A stretch of 64,000 bases of DNA from CAZOOK01 sp964581385 (GCA_964581385.1 CAZOOK010000008.1:103740-167739); one strand, 5' to 3'. Counted from the first letter of the stretch, positions 1-9,429 are shown. Notes: generated from the letters alone by a model not told the origin. A program made the numbers and translations.

Positions 1-846
1 ACCTATACCAACGCGGCCGCCATCACTAGCCACGCGCCCCAGCAAGCCGTGGAAGCGGGCAATTGCGGTCTGGTCCCGCGCCATTTCCGAGCGACGGACG
101 CTATCCACCCGGTCCAGGTTTTTCCGCTCCTCGTCGATCGCACGCTGTTCGGCGCCGGCAGCGGCTACGCGAAAGAGCAAAGAGAGACCAGGAATCACAT
201 CGCTGTTGGCAAGAACGTCCGGGGTTTTTGCTAGCGATCCGGTGGCGGCTCCAGTAAACCCGGCAAAGACGCGACCGGCGATCGGAATCGGTCCCTTTAT
301 GGAATCGTGCTCGGTATCCAACAGGCGAACCGGCGATCCCGCGGGAAGCCAGCCGACGCCAGCGGCACACTCCAGCCGATCGCCAGCCGCGGCGTGGAAA
401 TCGATATCCGGCACGACTCGCGGACGCTTGCGCAAGTCACCGGCGGCAAGCCCGGCCAGCGCCGAGATCCAGGAATCGAGGGCGTTCGCCAGATTGGCTC
501 TGCCCGAGTCGGCAAGACGACGCAACAGCGTGCCATCGAGCAACCAGAACGCGCTGGGCTCCAAGGCGACCATGGACATTGTGGCGTTGCCGGATGACTG
601 GCCGACGGCGATGGATCCGGGGGCGCCGGCAGCGACGAAGAAACGGCGGAACACTGCTTCGGCACCGCTGCCGAGCGTGACATCCACCGACCACTCGACC
701 ACGCCCTCATATATGAGCAAGATCGCCGGCTCATTGCTTGAGCGCCAACGTTGGCCCGGAGAGAGCTGCACGAAAGGGGGCACCGCTTCGTCTTCGCCGG
801 CGAGCAGCTGCCGCAGTCCGGCATCCGTGAGTGCAGCGGAGTCCAT
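1..846 (-). CDS. NHLM-type bacteriocin export ABC transporter, ATP-binding protein (5' part only)
   Basis: An open frame of 282 sense codons starts at the ATG at 846 and runs off the left edge, so the permease and ATPase parts lie outside the window. The visible part matches the long N-terminal region of the second ABC protein of NHLM (nitrile-hydratase-leader microcin) export systems, an effector-like beta-rich region before the membrane domain. The start codon overlaps the stop of the C39 exporter by one base (TGATG), which implies translational coupling. The family is known to accompany C39 exporters of Nif11/NHLP-leader peptides. The assignment rests on position, length and N-terminal character, because no Walker motif is visible here. 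Confidence 0.75.
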   Translation of the reverse strand, partial: MDSAALTDAGLRQLLAGEDEAVPPFVQLSPGQRWRSSNEPAILLIYEGVVEWSVDVTLGSGAEAVFRRFFVAAGAPGSIAVGQSSGNATMSMVALEPSAFWLLDGTLLRRLADSGRANLANALDSWISALAGLAAGDLRKRPRVVPDIDFHAAAGDRLECAAGVGWLPAGSPVRLLDTEHDSIKGPIPIAGRVFAGFTGAATGSLAKTPDVLANSDVIPGLSLLFRVAAAGAEQRAIDEERKNLDRVDSVRRSEMARDQTAIARFHGLLGRVASDGGRVGIG

Positions 847-3038
847 CAGATCATTTCCACCAGCGCCGCATAGCCGCCGCCCAATTTCATCAGTTCCTCA
901 TGCGAACCCGCTTCGGCGATCCGTCCGTCCTTGAGGAAGAAAATACGGTCGCAATCGCGAATCGCACTGAGACGATGAGCAGCGAGAACACAGGTACAGC
1001 CGCGGCGCCGGATTTTATCCATCACCAGCTTTTCGGTAAGTGGTTCGAGCGCCGAGGTTGCTTCGTCGAGAATGACGATGGTGGGATTTTTCACAAGCGC
1101 GCGTGCGATTTCGATACGCTGCCGCTGTCCAACGCTCAGATTTTTGCCGCCTTCGACCAAGCGTGCCGAATAGCCGCCTTTGATCGCGGTGATCACATCG
1201 TGAATACAGGCATCGGCAGTGGCGCGAGTCACGGCAGCCATGTCACAGGCGGGGTCCCACATGGTCAGATTCTCAACGACCGTCGCCGCGAAAATCTGCG
1301 GGTCCTGTTCGACCATGCTCAGGCTGGCGTAGAACAGATCTTTGGGAATCGCCGTCAAATCGACTCCACTCAGTTGAATGACGCCGGACGCTGGAGGAAT
1401 AACCCCCGAGAGCAGCCGCAGCAGAGTGCTCTTGCCACTGCCCGAGGCGCCCACCAAGGCAACTCGCTCTCCGGGCTCGACCGTAAAGGAAATGTCCTGC
1501 AGCACCGACGGTGACTTTGGACCGTAAGCCACCGACACGCCTTCGAATTGGATACGCCCGGACAGACGGGTCCGCATTTCCGGACCGGTGGCGGGAACCG
1601 AAGGCGCGGAGAGTGGGGCCGGAGCACCCGGCTCACGATATCGCAGCACATCCTGGATGCGCACGAAAGTCGCCTTGATCTGCTGCAACTGACTGTTCAG
1701 CCCTTGCAGCGACTGCAGCGGCGTGGTGACTTGGCGCGCCAAAACCTGGAAGGCCAGCAGTTCACCCAAGGTCAATTCGCCATTCATGATCAGCCAGGCT
1801 CCGATGCCCAGAACCAGAGCGGGCGAAGCGGCGCCGAGAAAAGAGGGAAAGAAGCCGATCCAGGTGGCCAGAGCACCTAAGCGTTGAGTGGTGCTGGAGA
1901 AGCCGACCTGATGTCCCGACCAGTAACGAAAGAACTCATCCTCTCCTCCCGACGCCTTCAGCGTTTCGATCCCCAGGAGTCCGCCCGTAGACGCGGCCTG
2001 CAGCTTGATCCGCGAGCTGAGCGCCATGGCATTCATGTCGTACTGAGTGCCCGCTCTGAGAAAGCTGATCACGCAGTTGAACAGCCCAAGGAAAAGAGTG
2101 AGCGAAGCCAGTTTCCAGGAATAAAAGAACAGGATGAGGGCGAAGAAACCGCCGGTTGCGATGCCGGTGACCGCCGTCGGCACCTGCCCGCTCAAGAGCT
2201 GCGCCAATTGCTGACACAAACCGACGCGCATGGCGATATCCGCGGCGTGACGCTGGGTGAAATAGACATAGGGCAGCGTCAGAATCCGGCGCATCAGCGA
2301 CGCCGACAAGGTGATGGTCACCGCCGATTGCACCCGCACGATGGCCCGCTGCTGGAACCAATTGACGAAGGCGGCATTGATAGCCGTCAAAAACAGACCC
2401 ACGACGATGCAGAACAGCCATTCGTCCAAATGCCGAACCAGGACGTCGTCGGTGAAGGCCTTCAGCGCTGCCGCCATCGCCATGCCCGGCACGATCGCCA
2501 ACGCGGTGTACGCCATGATGAGAGCGACGCCCTGCCGATCCTGCGCCAGATAGGCCAAAAGCGGTTTCAACACCGCAGGCGCCTGGCCGCCCTTGCGAAA
2601 ATCGGGTCCTGGCGACATTTCGAGCACGACGCCGGAATAACTGCGCTCGAAATCCTTGCGCCGAATCCTAAGCCGCCCACGGGCCGGGTCATTCACCACC
2701 ACACGGTCGCGGTCGAATCGGCTCACCACTAGGTAGTGATTGCGATTCCAGAAGACGATGGCGGGCAATCGCACCTGGGCGAATTCGCCGACTCCAACCG
2801 CCCGGGTGCCGGCCGTCATCCCGTGTTGGCGCGCGGTCGCGAGCAGATTCGACACGCGCGCGCCATCCCGCGACACGCCGCATTGCTCACGCAATTCTTC
2901 GAGTGGGACCCACAGACCGTAATAAGCAAGAATCATTGCCAAAGAAGCGGCGCCGCATTCCGCCGCCTCCATCTGCAAGATGGTCGGGACTTTGCGGCGA
3001 AACGGCCGCGGCAGGGACAACGAAACGGGTTCAGTCAT
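846..3038 (-). CDS. NHLM-type C39 peptidase/ABC exporter (PCAT) for leader peptides
   Basis: This 730-residue protein is a peptidase-containing ABC transporter that should cleave the leader of the precursor peptides and export the core across the inner membrane. The N-terminal C39 cysteine protease has Cys28 in AAECGAAS, His101 in NHYLVV and Asp117 in NDPA. A six-helix membrane domain follows, then an ATPase with Walker A GASGSGKST, signature LSVGQRQR and Walker B VILDEATSAL. The length is normal for the family. It overlaps the HlyD gene by 8 bases and the next ABC gene by 1 base, so the three genes form one operon. The likely substrates are the two Nif11-type precursors at 12014-12958. Confidence 0.93.
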   Translation of the reverse strand: MTEPVSLSLPRPFRRKVPTILQMEAAECGAASLAMILAYYGLWVPLEELREQCGVSRDGARVSNLLATARQHGMTAGTRAVGVGEFAQVRLPAIVFWNRNHYLVVSRFDRDRVVVNDPARGRLRIRRKDFERSYSGVVLEMSPGPDFRKGGQAPAVLKPLLAYLAQDRQGVALIMAYTALAIVPGMAMAAALKAFTDDVLVRHLDEWLFCIVVGLFLTAINAAFVNWFQQRAIVRVQSAVTITLSASLMRRILTLPYVYFTQRHAADIAMRVGLCQQLAQLLSGQVPTAVTGIATGGFFALILFFYSWKLASLTLFLGLFNCVISFLRAGTQYDMNAMALSSRIKLQAASTGGLLGIETLKASGGEDEFFRYWSGHQVGFSSTTQRLGALATWIGFFPSFLGAASPALVLGIGAWLIMNGELTLGELLAFQVLARQVTTPLQSLQGLNSQLQQIKATFVRIQDVLRYREPGAPAPLSAPSVPATGPEMRTRLSGRIQFEGVSVAYGPKSPSVLQDISFTVEPGERVALVGASGSGKSTLLRLLSGVIPPASGVIQLSGVDLTAIPKDLFYASLSMVEQDPQIFAATVVENLTMWDPACDMAAVTRATADACIHDVITAIKGGYSARLVEGGKNLSVGQRQRIEIARALVKNPTIVILDEATSALEPLTEKLVMDKIRRRGCTCVLAAHRLSAIRDCDRIFFLKDGRIAEAGSHEELMKLGGGYAALVEMI

Positions 3039-4326
3039 TTCGAGGCACGCCGATGCCGGTCCAGCGTTTGATCAACGGCACGACCAGCTCGATAGGCCGG
3101 ATGCGTTCGGTGATTACGACCACTGAGCCCATCGCGCCGACCCGAACCGGAATGGGTGCTCCAGTTCCCGACGTCCATTTCAATCCCGATTGGCCGTTGG
3201 GATCTGGAAGAATATGGACTTCAGCCTGCAACACCGGTCCTTGTGACACCAGTGCCTGCACGAGCTGGCTGTCACCGAGACGGGATTTGATCGCGCTATT
3301 GCCCACCACATATTCGGTGATGACCGATACCTCGCCTACCAATGACCCATAAATTTCCTGCTCGATATAGGTGGGAGAGATCAGCGCCGACATGCCGGGT
3401 TGAATGGCTTTTCCCTGGGTGATTGGGAAATACGCCAGCACATTAAGGTCCGCGCCCGTTTTGGCGAAGGCCACCACCGTCGTGCCTGAGGTGACCTGAC
3501 CACCGGGCGCGATGGCAATTTCGGTCACCGTGCCCGAGGTTGGCGCCAGGATAATGCTGTTCTGCGTGATATTCGCTTCTGTCTGCGCCAATACCGATTT
3601 GGCGTGGGTGAGTTGCTGTTCCAGTTGCAGGATGTCTGATTGACGCTGGTTAATGAATTGCTGCAGCTGAGCGGAAAAGCTGAGGATTTGTGCATGGGCA
3701 TCGACAATAGTCTGCTGGGCCTGGTAGACCGTGGACTGAGCCTGTTGTACCTGGACGCGGGTGGCATATCCGTGCTCCAACTCCTCGTTCAGCAGCCGCA
3801 GCGTTTCCTGCAGTGACTTCAATTGCACCTCGGAATTCGCGATCCTTGCATTCTGCGCGCCGATCTGACGTTCGGTCGATTGGGTTTGCGAGCGGATTTC
3901 GTCCGCACTGTTAGCTCGAAACTCCGCCAATTGCCGAGTCACCGACTCCACATCCCTCTTGTTGGCCTCGCGAGTGGCCTCCAATGTATCGACCTGGACC
4001 TCGGCGATGACATCTCCCGCCTTGACGCCCGCGCCTGGCGTTACGTGCACCGCCTTGACCATGCCGGTGACCGTCGCCTGCAAAGTGAAGATGTCGCCCT
4101 GATTGCGCAGGATGATGCCAATACCCTTAGCCTTGTAGTCCAGGCGGCCGAATATGCTCCAGGCGACGACGGCGGCCGCGATGGCGGTGAAGATCGCCAA
4201 AGCCAGCCATTGCGCCGCCCCGGCCAGATAAAACACGCCGTCGGTGGGATCCACCGGCCGGTGAGCCAAGCCGGTGGGAGCCGATATAGGCAGAGTTCTT
4301 TCGTCGTTCACCTTCGTCTTTCGCAT
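3031..4326 (-). CDS. HlyD-family secretion adaptor of the NHLM exporter
   Basis: This 431-residue periplasmic adaptor should link the C39 ABC exporter to an outer-membrane factor. I chose the ATG at 4326 because an AAGGGA ribosome site precedes it; the open frame extends further upstream without homology-like sequence. One transmembrane helix lies near residues 38-60, followed by a biotinyl-lipoyl half-motif, a long Gln/Ala-rich coiled coil (about residues 110-240), and a second lipoyl half and beta-barrel domain. Its position directly before the peptidase-ABC gene matches the NHLM secretion protein family. It is cotranscribed with the TolC-like gene 26 bases upstream. Confidence 0.9.
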   Translation of the reverse strand: MRKTKVNDERTLPISAPTGLAHRPVDPTDGVFYLAGAAQWLALAIFTAIAAAVVAWSIFGRLDYKAKGIGIILRNQGDIFTLQATVTGMVKAVHVTPGAGVKAGDVIAEVQVDTLEATREANKRDVESVTRQLAEFRANSADEIRSQTQSTERQIGAQNARIANSEVQLKSLQETLRLLNEELEHGYATRVQVQQAQSTVYQAQQTIVDAHAQILSFSAQLQQFINQRQSDILQLEQQLTHAKSVLAQTEANITQNSIILAPTSGTVTEIAIAPGGQVTSGTTVVAFAKTGADLNVLAYFPITQGKAIQPGMSALISPTYIEQEIYGSLVGEVSVITEYVVGNSAIKSRLGDSQLVQALVSQGPVLQAEVHILPDPNGQSGLKWTSGTGAPIPVRVGAMGSVVVITERIRPIELVVPLIKRWTGIGVPRND

Positions 4327-4352
4327 TTTTTCCCTTGCCGGATAACACCCAG

Positions 4353-5807
4353 CTAATGCTGTTGCGCTGTGCCGTTGACTGCCAAATGCAGTCCGTCTGA
4401 ATTCAAGAGCCCGGCCAACGCCAACAACTGCACTTCGTTTTGCCCGAGCAAAGATTGCAGCTGCGACAAGGAAATGTCCGCCGACAACAGACTCTCGCGC
4501 GAACGCAGCAGATCCTGAATGCTGGTCAGCCCATCCCGATTGGTTCTGGTTTGTCCCTCGACAACCTTCTGCAATGCGTCGATTTGCCTGCGGGTTAAAT
4601 TCGTCTGATCGAGCAATGCGTTGTGCTGGTACCAAGCCGCCTCGAAATTACTTTGGCTGGACAGCAATTGCGTATCCAGATCGGATTGGGCGGCGCCGGC
4701 ATTCTGATGGGCTTCGCGGATTCGGGCGGTTTCAGCACCGCCGGTGAACAGTGGCATCGACAGGGCCAAGCCGATGGACCAGTCGGTTTGTCTCTGCGAC
4801 GCTGTATAAGGTCCAAAGGGCAAGGTCAGGGCAGAACTGCCGCCGTAGGCATAATGGGGCAGCGCGCGCGACGCGGCTGTCCCGAGCGACAAGGTCGGCA
4901 AGGCTTGGCCGATCGCCACGTCGATCCCACGCTGCGCGATCGCCACCCGGGAGCGCGCTGCCGCCACATCTGGATTATCGCGAGCGATAGCGCTTTCGAT
5001 GTCTTCGCGGCTCGGCAGATAATGGCTCAGATCAGGCGGCTGCAAGTCGGTTTTGACCGGCGTCCCGAGGACGAGATTCAGTTGTGCCTTGGCAGTTTCC
5101 GCATCTTGCCGCGCTTGAGCCAAGGCGGAACGCGTGCTTTCCAATTGCGCCGTCACCAGGTAACGGTCAGCCTCGGTCACAAGCCTGTTACGCGCCATGT
5201 TTGTGAATCCGACCTCTAATTGTTCCAGATCGGTGATCTCCGACTGAACAATGGTCGTCCGTTTGGCAGCATCCAGCATCAGCAGAAAGGATTCCGCGAC
5301 CGCCCGCAAAACTGCTTGTTCAGCACTTTTCAACCGCTCCCGGCTTTGCTTGATGGTCTGTTTGGCGATCTCAACATTCGCGTTGTCCTGCCCGCCGCGA
5401 AAAAGATTGAGAGTCGAAGACACCGACGCAGTGGGCACATTGACATTGTAGGTCGTGAGCTGGTTAAGGGTTTGTCCTTTTGCCTGGTCCGTTTCGTCCA
5501 GCTTTTGGCCCAGACGCTGGGCGCTCAAATTGGCGCTGACTTGCGGATAATACGGCGCACGGGCGATCGCCAGCCCATGCTCGCTTGCCGCCAATTGCTG
5601 GCGCGCAGAGACCACGGCGGGATTGGCCGCCAATGCTTGGGCGAAGCCTTCCTCAATGGTCAAGCCCACCGTCTGGGACACCGAATACGCCGTATGCAAA
5701 CGGTCCTCGATGTTTAACGCTGCGGCCTGGGAGACCATGCAAGCAGTGGCAGCGGCCGCAGCCAGACAGCGTCGCGCCGTCCTGCACAATCCGAGTCTTG
5801 TGAGCAT
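4353..5807 (-). CDS. TolC-family outer-membrane factor
   Basis: This 484-residue outer-membrane efflux protein is the first gene of the export operon. I chose the ATG at 5807 because a GGGAAGGGG ribosome site lies directly before it and a signal peptide follows (Arg-rich start, Ala-rich core, AAALN end). The body has the two long alpha-helical repeats of TolC-like channels, for example the segments around ANPAVVSARQQLAASEHGLA and DNPDVAAARSRVAIAQRG. Encoded beside the HlyD adaptor and ABC exporters, it probably completes a dedicated type I route through both membranes. Many NHLM loci lack their own TolC, so this one looks self-contained. Confidence 0.9.
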   Translation of the reverse strand: MLTRLGLCRTARRCLAAAAATACMVSQAAALNIEDRLHTAYSVSQTVGLTIEEGFAQALAANPAVVSARQQLAASEHGLAIARAPYYPQVSANLSAQRLGQKLDETDQAKGQTLNQLTTYNVNVPTASVSSTLNLFRGGQDNANVEIAKQTIKQSRERLKSAEQAVLRAVAESFLLMLDAAKRTTIVQSEITDLEQLEVGFTNMARNRLVTEADRYLVTAQLESTRSALAQARQDAETAKAQLNLVLGTPVKTDLQPPDLSHYLPSREDIESAIARDNPDVAAARSRVAIAQRGIDVAIGQALPTLSLGTAASRALPHYAYGGSSALTLPFGPYTASQRQTDWSIGLALSMPLFTGGAETARIREAHQNAGAAQSDLDTQLLSSQSNFEAAWYQHNALLDQTNLTRRQIDALQKVVEGQTRTNRDGLTSIQDLLRSRESLLSADISLSQLQSLLGQNEVQLLALAGLLNSDGLHLAVNGTAQQH

Positions 5808-6032
5808 CCCCTTCCCACCCGCGGTTTCGCAGCGATGCTGCGATATCATTAGGGGCCATAGGATACGGAATCATTTTCGTTTTGAATGCATTCCCTGCTG
5901 CCACACCCGGCCGCCCAGAAAAAAAGTCGATTTGCCACAAGAAAGAATGGTGGCAGATTTACTGGCGCCACGCGCGCCTCCACTATTTAATCATGGCGTT
6001 TTAACGATGGTGTTGGAAGGGAGCACACAGCA
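5808..6032. promoter_or_regulatory. Divergent intergenic region between export operon and methyltransferase operon
   Basis: These 225 AT-richer bases separate the leftward TolC-HlyD-ABC operon from the rightward methyltransferase operon and must hold both promoters. A ribosome site (GGAAGGGAG) lies 9 bases before the ATG at 6033. An AT-rich stretch near 5992-6004 (CTATTTAATCATGG) could hold a -10 element for the rightward genes. I could not fix a -35 box with confidence. Confidence 0.4.
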
Positions 6033-7496
6033 ATGAGCAACACGGAATCGGCGAGCTGTGATCCAAATGCGGTTTGGGCCACGGTTTGCCGTCACATCGA
6101 AGGACTCGCGATTGCTTCGACGCTTGTCGGATTGAACAGGCTCGGCGTGTTCGAACGTCTGCAAGCGGGCGAATTCCTGGAGCAGGATCATATCCTGGGA
6201 TCGACAGCGTCGGGCTATGGTCGCACCGCCCTCAGGCTGCTGTACCGAATGGGATTTCTATCGCTCGAAGTCCACAGCGAACGCAGAGCGCTCAGCTCTG
6301 CTGGACGAAGTCTTTGCCGCGCTCTGCCGGCCTATGAGGCCTTGGTGGTCGAAGCGGACGACGGGGTGTTCGAACGACGGCTGGCGGCGGCTGAATTGCC
6401 GCCCGATCAGCTTCAGCTGGTTTCGGACCACCGCGATGGTTTTCGCCTCGGTCGCCTGCTTCTGGACATCCGCGACCGCGCGCAAGACCTTGGCTTGCCG
6501 CCGGCCCTGCCAGAACAGCTCAATCAAGAAATTTTCACTGCGTTACGACGTGCCGGCTGGGCTAATACCGACCGTGCCGGCCGGTGGCGGTTGTCGGAAG
6601 CCGGCTCGTGGGCCGTGCGGATGGCCGGCCAATACCGTCACGTGCTGTGCTATCGCCCCCTTTTGCAGCAAATCCCCGACCTTTTGGCCGGCACCGTCAG
6701 CCTTGCCGAAGCCCGCAGCGATCGGGCGGAAACCCATCTGGACCGCATTGCCGACATCCGCTTCAGCGGCGAGGTATACCGGGCCAGTTGCGGCACCACT
6801 GTTTCACAAATGGTTGCGGCCATGCCGCTGGCAGCACTTTCCCATGTGGTCGATATCGGTGCCGGTGATGGCACGATGCTGGAAGCCCTCTATCGGGATA
6901 TCGCCCCGCGTGCGCCGGGCTTGGTCGCGGTCGCTGTCGAGCCCAGCCTGGAGGCTCGAGCTTTACTGAAAGACCGTTTCGCCGCCGCGGACATTCCCCA
7001 TTTGGTGCTTGATGGCGATGTGGGAGACCCGACGGGTATCGCGCGGCTTCTGGAGAGCCACGGCTTGCCCATGAGCAGTGGTTTAGCAACCATGAAATCC
7101 GTGATGCACGACCGGGCAATACGTCGCAACGAATTGGATCCACAACGCACCTCCCGATCTCAAAACTGTTTTATTGGCGCTAAAGGAAACGCGCTTCCCG
7201 CGGCGCTGGTGGAGGCTGACCTTGTGGATTGTCTTGCTGGCTGGCGTTCGGTTCTGGGTCCACTGGGCATGTTGATGGTCGAGGCGCACACAGCTCCCAT
7301 GACTCTGCCCAACCGGCCGACCCGGGGGCTGGTGGTGGCCCTGGATGCCACCCAAGGCTATTCTCATCAATATCTGGTAGAAGCAGAGGTCCATCTGGAC
7401 TGCTGCCGCGAAGCAGGCTTTCGCGTCGAGAGCCGGCCGATCGGCGAAGCCATGGGCTACCCGACCTTGACTTGTGCCTGGTTGCAGCCAGCTTAA
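6033..7496 (+). CDS. Class I SAM-dependent methyltransferase with N-terminal winged-helix region
   Basis: This 487-residue protein carries a SAM-binding motif I near residue 275 (VVDIGAGDGTMLEAL) followed by an acidic strand end, which places it in the class I methyltransferases. The N-terminal half looks like the helical/winged-helix dimerisation region of AprA- or O-methyltransferase-like enzymes (GLNRLGVFERL, RTALRLLYRMGFL). It heads a rightward trio with a small membrane protein and a MetX-fold enzyme, facing the export operon. I infer that it methylates the RiPP or a small building block for it. It is unlike FkbM-type N-methyltransferases or radical-SAM C-methyltransferases. The substrate cannot be read from the sequence. 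Confidence 0.75.
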   Translation: MSNTESASCDPNAVWATVCRHIEGLAIASTLVGLNRLGVFERLQAGEFLEQDHILGSTASGYGRTALRLLYRMGFLSLEVHSERRALSSAGRSLCRALPAYEALVVEADDGVFERRLAAAELPPDQLQLVSDHRDGFRLGRLLLDIRDRAQDLGLPPALPEQLNQEIFTALRRAGWANTDRAGRWRLSEAGSWAVRMAGQYRHVLCYRPLLQQIPDLLAGTVSLAEARSDRAETHLDRIADIRFSGEVYRASCGTTVSQMVAAMPLAALSHVVDIGAGDGTMLEALYRDIAPRAPGLVAVAVEPSLEARALLKDRFAAADIPHLVLDGDVGDPTGIARLLESHGLPMSSGLATMKSVMHDRAIRRNELDPQRTSRSQNCFIGAKGNALPAALVEADLVDCLAGWRSVLGPLGMLMVEAHTAPMTLPNRPTRGLVVALDATQGYSHQYLVEAEVHLDCCREAGFRVESRPIGEAMGYPTLTCAWLQPA

Positions 7497-7520
7497 TTTG
7501 ATGTCGAAAGGAGAACTTTC

Positions 7521-7736
7521 ATGGACAAAGTGTGGTTCCGTAAAAAGCGGATCGGTTTCGGTCTTCGCCCTTCCGGGGTCATCGGCTGGGGAGTCACCGC
7601 CGTTGCGGTTCTCGCTCTGGTGGTGGATCGCTATCTCTACCACGCCGCGGTGATCCAATCCCGGTCACTGTTTCTGCTTGCCGCCGCCGGTGTCGTCGTT
7701 GTTTTCGTGACGCTCGTATTCACCCATAAAGAATAG
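7521..7736 (+). CDS. Small membrane protein with two predicted helices
   Basis: This 71-residue protein has two hydrophobic stretches (about residues 20-38 and 46-66) with a basic N-terminus (FRKKRIG). It has a good ribosome site (AAAGGAGAA) and lies 24 bases after the methyltransferase and 11 before the MetX-like gene, so it is probably cotranscribed. I do not recognise the family. In a peptide-antibiotic locus it could be an immunity or membrane-anchoring protein, but that is a guess from size and context only. Confidence 0.6.
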   Translation: MDKVWFRKKRIGFGLRPSGVIGWGVTAVAVLALVVDRYLYHAAVIQSRSLFLLAAAGVVVVFVTLVFTHKE

Positions 7737-7747
7737 GATATCCGTCG

Positions 7748-8854
7748 TTGAACAGGATGTCCGTCGTTTCGCCCCCAAGCATCGTTTCCTTTACCGAACC
7801 GCTTCATCTCGCTTGCGGCCAAGTGCTTTCGGATTGGAATCTGGCCTACGAGAGCTGGGGAACGCTGGATGAAGACGGCACCAATGCAATCCTGGTCTGC
7901 CACGCCCTGACCTCGGATTGTCACGTGACCTCCGCGGGCATGCCGGGCGTGGCGTCGGGCTGGTGGGAAGAGATGGTCGGACCTGGCAAAACGATCGATA
8001 CCAACCGCTTCTTCGTACTGTGCATCAATGCGCTCGGCGGCAGCCATGGCTCCAGTGGACCCGCCACGCCGCAGCCCGGCGGCACTCAATCTTATGGCAT
8101 GCGCTTTCCGTTCGTGACCGTCGACGACATGGTCCGGGCACAAAAGCGACTGCTCGATCGGATGGGGATCCACCGGCTCCAGTTGGTCATCGGCGGCTGC
8201 CTCGGTGGCATGCAGGCGCTGGCCTGGGGACTCCACTATCCAACCATGGTGAATGCTGTCGTCGCCCTCAGCGCAAGGCTCGCAAGCTCATCCTCAACAC
8301 TGGCCTTATGGAGTGCGGTGCGGCGGGCGATCCGCCTTGATCCACAATGGCGGGATGGCGACTATTACGACGGACCGATACCGCATCAGGGATTGGGCCT
8401 TGCGACCGTCATCGGATTGCTGCATTGGATGGATGGGCAAACCTTGGAAGCGCGCTATGGCCGTCGCCGACGTGGCGACGGCCCAGGCACGCTGGATTCC
8501 GATTTCGAAATCGAACATATGTTCGATGGCGTGGTCGCGAGGGCCGGCGGTAAGATCGATCCCAACAGCATGATCTATCTCACGCGCGCGATCGATTATT
8601 TCGACCTCAGCGAGGCCATCATCGGCGCCATATCAACAGGGCAGCAATTGCCGCCGCACTTGATCGTGAACTATCACCGGGATCTCCGCTATCCACCCGA
8701 AGAAGGCGAAAAGCTCGCCGCCGCACTAAGCGCTGCCGGAGCCCGGGCAAGCACCTTGACCATGGATTGCGCCATCGCGCATGGCGGCTTCCTGATCGAG
8801 CAAGCGGCAATCACTGTTCCAGTAAGGGACTTTATGCGGTCTCTGGTCCAGTAG
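7748..8854 (+). CDS. MetX-family alpha/beta-fold acyltransferase-like protein with Cys nucleophile
   Basis: This 368-residue protein (TTG start at 7748; ATG at 7757 is an alternative) belongs to the homoserine O-acetyltransferase (MetX) family of alpha/beta hydrolases. It keeps the landmarks LVCHALTSDCH, NALGGSHGSSGP and the PPEEG region with the Asp of RDLRYPPE, and the catalytic His in AHGGFL. The nucleophile elbow reads GGCLGGMQ where MetX has GGSMGGMQ, so the usual Ser is Cys; the codon is TGC. No methionine gene lies nearby. The family includes CefG, which acetylates a natural product, so an acyl-transfer step on the RiPP (for example on Thr hydroxyls) is possible. Function is otherwise open. 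Confidence 0.85.
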   Translation: MNRMSVVSPPSIVSFTEPLHLACGQVLSDWNLAYESWGTLDEDGTNAILVCHALTSDCHVTSAGMPGVASGWWEEMVGPGKTIDTNRFFVLCINALGGSHGSSGPATPQPGGTQSYGMRFPFVTVDDMVRAQKRLLDRMGIHRLQLVIGGCLGGMQALAWGLHYPTMVNAVVALSARLASSSSTLALWSAVRRAIRLDPQWRDGDYYDGPIPHQGLGLATVIGLLHWMDGQTLEARYGRRRRGDGPGTLDSDFEIEHMFDGVVARAGGKIDPNSMIYLTRAIDYFDLSEAIIGAISTGQQLPPHLIVNYHRDLRYPPEEGEKLAAALSAAGARASTLTMDCAIAHGGFLIEQAAITVPVRDFMRSLVQ

Positions 8855-8880
8855 TGACTCTTCCAATCAGCTGCTTTTCA

Positions 8881-9411
8881 TCAAACAAACAGCCAAGCGG
8901 GTAACGCATCGAGCGACAGCGGCGCAGTGGCATCGCGCTTGAAATCGAGAAGCAGCACCACCCGTGTCCGCTCGCCTCGATTCCATGCTTCATGTTCGGT
9001 GGTGTCGTCGAAGACGAAAGCCTTGCCGGCCTCCCAACTGCGCGTTTCTGTACCGACGCGTAGGGCGCAATCCGCCGCCGGTACAAGGCCTAAATGAGTT
9101 CTCAACACAGATCCCGTATATCCGCGATGAGGTTTTATATGGGTCCCCGGTTCCAGAGCGGAAAAGCCCGCGGTGATCATGCCCGGAATGGACTCGACAC
9201 ATTCGGCGGTAATCGGACAGCGTACACAGCTCTCGACGATTTTCTGACCAAAGGCATAGAGCCCGAACACCGACCAGGAGCCGGCGTAGATGTCTCGTTC
9301 AGGCCATTGCGAGAACCATTGCGGTGCCAACTGCTCCAACTCGCTGCGAATGTCACGCCAGCGCGCTTCCAGAAGACCGATGGCCGGAAAATCCTCAGTC
9401 CGTTGAAACAT
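8881..9411 (-). CDS. Aspartyl/asparaginyl beta-hydroxylase-like Fe(II)/2-oxoglutarate dioxygenase
   Basis: This 176-residue protein matches the double-stranded beta-helix core of Asp/Asn beta-hydroxylases. It has PHRGYTGSVLRTHLGL (first His ligand and conserved Arg) and FDDTTEHEAWNRGERTRVV (second His ligand and the 2-oxoglutarate-binding Arg). Related enzymes hydroxylate residues in RiPP cores and in proteins. It is the last gene of the leftward operon that starts with the precursor peptides. A short Cys-bearing stretch (ESCVRCPITAEC) before the core is unusual. Neither precursor core contains Asp or Asn, so the target residue must be something else, or not the peptide. Confidence 0.82.
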   Translation of the reverse strand: MFQRTEDFPAIGLLEARWRDIRSELEQLAPQWFSQWPERDIYAGSWSVFGLYAFGQKIVESCVRCPITAECVESIPGMITAGFSALEPGTHIKPHRGYTGSVLRTHLGLVPAADCALRVGTETRSWEAGKAFVFDDTTEHEAWNRGERTRVVLLLDFKRDATAPLSLDALPAWLFV

Positions 9412-9429
9412 GGGTGTCTTTTGGAAAGT

